DNA from: JAWLDV01 sp046537975
GTDB taxonomy: Bacteria > Desulfobacterota > Desulfobulbia > Desulfobulbales > SURF-16
Direction of reading: 5' to 3'
NCBI GenBank assembly: GCA_046537975.1
Contig: JBKHJR010000014.1
Span: 1-45,956, forward strand
Length of the DNA stretch: 45,956 nt
Shown here piece after piece: positions 43,042 to 45,956 of the stretch. The stretch's first letter is position 1, and each line of letters opens with the position of its first letter. The notes beneath the pieces are model-generated. The model saw only the letters and a program-made list of their open reading frames with translations. It was not told the origin of the DNA and did no database searches. The position numbers and the translations under genes were made by a program.

Positions 43042-43159
43042 GAAAAAAGCCAATAAACAGAGTATTAGATGTGATAAATTAATGTCGAAAATTACGGACA
43101 AGTAGTCTATAAAGCCACATAACGAAACAACAGGTGCATATTACCTTGCAACTTTTTTA

Positions 43160-43250
43160 CCTTGATCGCTTGTCTCGGCAGGATTACTTTTAAACAGCAA
43201 TCAACTCCTAACTCTTCCATAGAGAGCCGGGTTGCTGTTCCCGCTATCTT
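43160..43250 (-). promoter_or_regulatory. L10-leader-like RNA upstream of rplJ
   Basis: The 440-nt rplA-rplJ gap holds no gene. Its transcript contains GGGAAC (near 43240-43245), an 8-bp stem AACAGCAA / TTGCTGTT (43232-43239 with 43193-43200), and CTGCCGAGA (43173-43181), a combination that recalls the ribosomal L10 leader with its kink-turn, where the L10-L12 complex binds its own mRNA. A possible attenuator follows 120-200 nt downstream. This suggests autoregulation of rplJ-rplL. Confidence 0.65.
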
Positions 43251-43266
43251 CGACATCAACAGATCA

Positions 43267-43272
43267 ATTATA
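43267..43272 (-). promoter_or_regulatory. Candidate promoter of rplJ-rplL-rpoB-rpoC (-10 box)
   Basis: A perfect TATAAT on the minus strand lies shortly after the rplA stop and just upstream of the L10-leader-like RNA. The hexamer 17 nt further upstream is AT-rich but a poor TTGACA match. Position favours a real promoter for the leader RNA. Confidence 0.45.
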
Positions 43273-43326
43273 CCCTTTCAAATTAGGTATAAAATTTAAG
43301 CTGAATTACTCCCGGCCAACAATCAG

Positions 43327-44037
43327 CTATGACTGTTTAGCCAGAGTTCTTAATTCAATAGGATCCAGCTTAATGCCGGGTCCCATAGTGTTTGAAACAG
43401 CCACCCCCCGTAGGTAAATCCCTTTGGAGGTTGATGGTTTCACCTGAATAATCTTATCTATGAAAGCCAGGATATTATCCTTGAGGCTGGATTTATCGAA
43501 GGATGACTTACCAACCATGGCATGCACGACTCCTGCCTTGTCAACCTTGAAATCCACCTTGCCGGCTTTAATCTCCTGAACTACCCGGGCAACATCAAAG
43601 GTAACAGTACCCAGTTTTGCATTGGGCATCATGGCCCTTGGGCCGAGTATCCGCCCTATCTTGCCGACAGTTCCCATCATGTCAGGAGTAGCGATTACTT
43701 TATCAAATTCAAGCCAGCCACCCTGGATCTTTTCGATATACTCATCGCCTCCGGCGTAATCAGCCCCGGCATCAAGAGCTTCATGGACCTTGTCTCCGGT
43801 AGCGAAGACAAGCACTCTCTCTGTCTTACCAGTTCCGTTAGGAAGGACCACTGAACTCCTGATCATCTGATCAGCGTGCCTGGGATCGACTCCGAGACGC
43901 ACTGCTATATCAACAGATTCATCAAAGGAGGCTACTTTAGTTGACGACAAGCTCTCAAGGCCATCATCAAGTTTATATAAACTCTTTTTATCAACCTTTG
44001 CAGCTGCTTCGATATATTTCTTACCACGTTTAGCCAT
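43327..44037 (-). CDS. rplA: 50S ribosomal protein L1
   Basis: L1, 236 aa, two domains. FDESVDIAVRLGVDPRHADQ (N-terminal domain), RSSVVLPNGTGKTERVLVFA, DMMGTVGKIGRILGPRAMMPN (part) and KGIYLRGVAVSNTMGPGIKLD (part) match the family. L1 helps release E-site tRNA and in many bacteria represses its own operon; no clear L1 site was seen. ATG start, 62 nt after rplK. A 440-nt regulatory gap follows. Confidence 0.98.
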   Translation of the reverse strand: MAKRGKKYIEAAAKVDKKSLYKLDDGLESLSSTKVASFDESVDIAVRLGVDPRHADQMIRSSVVLPNGTGKTERVLVFATGDKVHEALDAGADYAGGDEYIEKIQGGWLEFDKVIATPDMMGTVGKIGRILGPRAMMPNAKLGTVTFDVARVVQEIKAGKVDFKVDKAGVVHAMVGKSSFDKSSLKDNILAFIDKIIQVKPSTSKGIYLRGVAVSNTMGPGIKLDPIELRTLAKQS

Positions 44038-44099
44038 TTCTACTTCCTTAAAATACTATAAAAATGTTTGAAACTATTATAGGTAGTCAACTGATTAAT

Positions 44100-44525
44100 T
44101 CAGTCAATTACAGTAATTCCGCAGCTTTTGGCGGTTCCGGTAACAATCCTCATCGCGGATTCAAGATCATAGGCATTAAGGTCAGGAAGCTTTATCTGCG
44201 CTATTTCTTTGATCTGCTCCCTGGTCACTTTGCCAACCCGCTCCCGTTTGGGATTACTTGAGCCCTTATTTAAATTCAAGGCCTTAAACAATAGAGTAGA
44301 GGCCGGCGGCGTCTTGGTGATAAAGGAAAAGGACTTATCCTTATATACTGTAATTACAACAGGAATTACCATATCACCTTCGTCCTGGGTCTTGGCATTA
44401 AAGGCCTTGCAGAATTCCATAATATTAAGGCCATGCTGACCAAGTGCCGGTCCAACAGGTGGAGAGGGATTAGCCTTACCAGCCTGTATCTGAAGTTTTA
44501 TATATGCCGCAACTTTTTTTGCCAT
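44100..44525 (-). CDS. rplK: 50S ribosomal protein L11
   Basis: L11 (141 aa) shows IKLQIQAGKANPSPPVGPAL, GLNIMEFCKAFNA, PVVITVYKDKSFSFITKTPP and the C-terminal RNA-binding ALNLNKGSSNP and SAMRIVTGTAKSCGI. It sits at the GTPase centre and activates RelA-type signalling. ATG start. A 125-nt gap with no gene separates it from nusG. Confidence 0.98.
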   Translation of the reverse strand: MAKKVAAYIKLQIQAGKANPSPPVGPALGQHGLNIMEFCKAFNAKTQDEGDMVIPVVITVYKDKSFSFITKTPPASTLLFKALNLNKGSSNPKRERVGKVTREQIKEIAQIKLPDLNAYDLESAMRIVTGTAKSCGITVID

Positions 44526-44650
44526 AATATTACTCCGGAATAAAAAATTTGATTAGCAAAGAAGTTAAATTATTCTTGATCGTTAAACTACAATTTAGCA
44601 GTAGTTCAGTTAAATACTTTTGTACCCAGATATTCAGTTTGTAGATTGTT

Positions 44651-45181
44651 TTACCCTTTGGAAACCTGGGCAAATTCAAGTTCAACAGGAGTCTCCCTGC
44701 CGAAAATGCTCACCATTACCTTGACCCGGCCTTTGTCTGGGTAGACCTCATCGACTACGCCCTCGAAATTGGTGAAAGGCCCGTCTGTCACCCTTACCAC
44801 ATCACCTGTCTCGTACATGACTTTTGGTTTGGGCCTTACAGCACCATCCTGAATCCGGTTAATGATCTTCTCGGCTTCTTCATCCGGCAAGGGATCAGGA
44901 TTAAGATCATTGCCGACAAAACCAGTCACTTTGGGAGTATCTCGGATAGTATGCCAAGTTTCTTCATTCAGATCGACATTTATAAGTATATAGCCGGGGA
45001 AAAACTTGCGGGATGAGGTACTTTTGGTACCTTTTACCATTTCAACGATCTGTTCAGTAGGTACAAGAATATCACCAAACATGTCTTCCTGGCCGGCTTT
45101 TTTTATACGTTCTTTCAATGTTGCCTTTACCTTCTCTTCAAATCCTGAGTAGGTATGCAGTATGTACCATTTTAGTGCCAT
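44651..45181 (-). CDS. nusG: Transcription termination/antitermination factor NusG
   Basis: NusG (176 aa) has the NGN domain start KWYILHTYSGFEEKVKATL, KSTSSRKFFPGYILIN with WHTIRDTPKVTGFVG, then a KOW domain GDVVRVTDGPFTNFEGVV. The NGN domain binds beta' and keeps polymerase processive; the KOW domain meets S10 or Rho. Both partners, RpoC and RpsJ, are encoded in this window. ATG start, 24 nt after secE. Confidence 0.98.
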   Translation of the reverse strand: MALKWYILHTYSGFEEKVKATLKERIKKAGQEDMFGDILVPTEQIVEMVKGTKSTSSRKFFPGYILINVDLNEETWHTIRDTPKVTGFVGNDLNPDPLPDEEAEKIINRIQDGAVRPKPKVMYETGDVVRVTDGPFTNFEGVVDEVYPDKGRVKVMVSIFGRETPVELEFAQVSKG

Positions 45182-45205
45182 TCTTATGAGATAATCCCGC
45201 TGGAT

Positions 45206-45469
45206 TTACTGAATCAGCAAACCGACTAGTTTGCCAAATATTAGATCAACAGTTCCAAGATATATCGAAACCAGAAATACCAGAAATATGACAACTCCAG
45301 TTGTAGCTATGGTCTGCTTTTTATGGGGCCAGGCGATTTTCTGGAACTCAGCCTTCACCTCTCTGGCAAAGCCGGGGATCTGACCTATCTTAGAGCCGGT
45401 TTTTTTTTCAGCTGCCTGCCCGACCTTATCCTGCTTTTTCTTGGGTTGACTGTTTTTTTTAGCTGCCAT
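45206..45469 (-). CDS. secE: Protein translocase subunit SecE
   Basis: SecE (87 aa) is the short one-span type: a Lys-rich start, the conserved amphipathic stretch REVKAEFQKIAWPHKKQT, then one membrane helix TGVVIFLVFLVSIYLGTVDL. It clamps SecY. ATG start. A 7-bp hairpin overlaps its ribosome-binding region, and nusG follows after 24 nt as in most bacteria. Confidence 0.97.
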   Translation of the reverse strand: MAAKKNSQPKKKQDKVGQAAEKKTGSKIGQIPGFAREVKAEFQKIAWPHKKQTIATTGVVIFLVFLVSIYLGTVDLIFGKLVGLLIQ

Positions 45470-45478
45470 ATTTAACCA

Positions 45479-45497
45479 CCAAACTGAATTAGTTTGG
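45479..45497 (-). promoter_or_regulatory. Hairpin overlapping the secE ribosome-binding region
   Basis: CCAAACT (transcript side 45497-45491) pairs with AGTTTGG (45485-45479) over a 5-nt loop. The 3' arm ends inside GGTGG (45480-45476), the only Shine-Dalgarno-like sequence before the secE ATG, 7 nt away. Confidence 0.45.
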
Positions 45498-45556
45498 GTT
45501 TATTCGTTAGGTTCATTGTTTTCTGTTTAATATGGAACAAAATTATTCCTTCCATG

Positions 45557-45562
45557 ATTATA
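45557..45562 (-). promoter_or_regulatory. Candidate secE-nusG promoter (extended -10)
   Basis: TGGTATAAT on the minus strand is a perfect -10 with the TGn extension, 25 nt beyond the 3' end of tRNA-Trp. No good -35 box is present, which extended -10 promoters can do without. It would separate secE-nusG transcription from the tRNA. Confidence 0.55.
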
Positions 45563-45586
45563 CCATGGTGAATTCGGTTCCATATC

Positions 45587-45663
45587 TGGCAGGCCAGGAG
45601 GGACTCGAACCCCCAGCCGTCGGATTTGGAGTCCGATGCTCTGCCAATTAGAGCTACTGGCCT
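45587..45663 (-). tRNA. trnW: tRNA-Trp (anticodon CCA), CCA end encoded
   Basis: The cloverleaf folds fully: acceptor AGGCCAG / CTGGCCT, D stem GCTC / GAGC, anticodon stem TCGGA / TCCGA with loop CTCCAAA (anticodon CCA), and T arm GGGGG-TTCGAGT-CCCTC with a G-C rich stem. Discriminator G and a genomically encoded CCA follow. It lies between rpmG and secE, a common place for tRNA-Trp. Confidence 0.97.
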
Positions 45664-45675
45664 GCTCAACTCATC

Positions 45676-45828
45676 TTATTTCTTGGTTTCCCTGTGCAGA
45701 GTGTGGGTTCTACAGAAACGGCAGTACTTTTTGAGTTCCAGCTTATTAGGCGTTCTTCTCTTGTTCTTTGTCGTTGTGTAGTTCCGCCGTTTGCACTCGG
45801 AACATCCCAATGCAATAATATCACGCAT
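45676..45828 (-). CDS. rpmG: 50S ribosomal protein L33, zinc-binding form
   Basis: A 50-residue protein, MRDIIALGCSECKRRNYTTT at the start and CRFCRTHTLHRETKK at the end, which is L33. C9, C12, C36 and C39 form the zinc site of the C+ type. ATG at 45826-45828. It follows the upstream tuf copy by 21 nt and precedes tRNA-Trp by 12 nt. Confidence 0.97.
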   Translation of the reverse strand: MRDIIALGCSECKRRNYTTTKNKRRTPNKLELKKYCRFCRTHTLHRETKK

Positions 45829-45849
45829 CACTGGTTACCTTCTGTTATA

Positions 45850-45956
45850 TTATTCAACAATCTCTTTAATAACGCCTGCACCAACGGTGCGGCCACCTTC
45901 CCGAATGGCAAACCGAAGGCCGACTTCCATGGCAATAGAATTGATCAGATCACCAT
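45850..45956 (-). CDS. tuf: Elongation factor Tu, second copy, 3' end only
   Basis: The last 35 codons of a second tuf gene (ending GAGVIKEIVE, stop TAA at 45850-45852); the rest lies beyond the window. Compared with the copy at 28936-30126, only two bases differ in the shared coding part (45853-45956), and both are silent (GGC for GGT, CGG for CGA). The downstream bases and the stop codon differ. This tuf-rpmG-trnW-secE-nusG order is common in bacteria. Confidence 0.96.
   Translation of the reverse strand, partial: GDLINSIAMEVGLRFAIREGGRTVGAGVIKEIVE

Noticed and set aside
44526..44650. An L1 autoregulatory site before rplK
   Set aside because: No clear match to the L1-binding motif could be found by eye in this 125-nt spacer.
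45472..45669. A 65-codon minus-strand open frame between secE and rpmG
   Set aside because: It runs through the whole tRNA-Trp gene and the secE promoter; not a protein gene.

Overview
The window is one continuous block of bacterial housekeeping genes, all on the minus strand, so transcription runs from high to low coordinates. There is no rRNA, CRISPR array, insertion sequence, prophage or plus-strand gene that I can support. Protein similarities recalled from memory point to a Gram-negative bacterium close to Desulfobacterota (the former Deltaproteobacteria). RpoA begins its conserved part with a YxNWRDLIKP-type segment. EF-Tu is delta-like. RpoB and RpoC have proteobacterial lengths (1365 and 1356 aa). 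S14 is the short zinc type, and recombination uses RecBCD rather than AddAB. The placement is an inference, not a computed phylogeny.

Layout, in the direction of transcription. (a) 45956-44100: the 3' end of one tuf copy, rpmG (L33), tRNA-Trp(CCA), secE, nusG, rplK, then (b) rplA, an L10-leader-like region with a candidate attenuator, rplJ, rplL, a double hairpin, rpoB and rpoC (44037-33508). (c) A promoter with a perfect TTGACA box drives rpsL, rpsG, fusA and the second, complete tuf (33367-28936). (d) The S10, spc and alpha operons follow without a clear break: rpsJ, rplC, rplD, rplW, rplB, rpsS, rplV, rpsC, rplP, rpmC, rpsQ, rplN, rplX, rplE, rpsZ, rpsH, rplF, rplR, rpsE, rplO, secY, map, infA, rpmJ, rpsM, rpsK, rpsD, rpoA, rplQ, ending at a strong terminator at 13753-13782. 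(e) A thiamine-thiazole cluster, thiF-thiS-thiG-thiH, runs directly into recC-recB-recD (13499-1678). (f) A promoter at 1615-1642 drives a fused homocysteine S-methyltransferase/methylenetetrahydrofolate reductase gene that leaves the window at base 1.

The genes of (a)-(d) supply transcription (RpoA, RpoB, RpoC, NusG), translation (ribosomal proteins, EF-Tu, EF-G, IF-1), nascent-chain processing (Map) and secretion (SecY, SecE). Two members often found in such clusters are missing: rpmD (L30) between rpsE and rplO, and adk between secY and map. Seven genes in this block (rpsM, rpsD, rpsE, rpsZ, rpsC, rplJ, rpoC) appear to start with TTG. Most of the less ordinary signals are in the spacers: a 63-nt run of degenerate heptamers filling the rpoB-rpoC gap, a perfect 3 x 16 bp tandem repeat before rpsG, an 11 bp tandem duplication before tuf, a bistable L10-leader attenuator, and an unidentified structured-looking leader before thiF. 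I found no clear new biological system. The best candidates for follow-up are those spacer repeats, the thi-rec linkage and the L10-leader switch.
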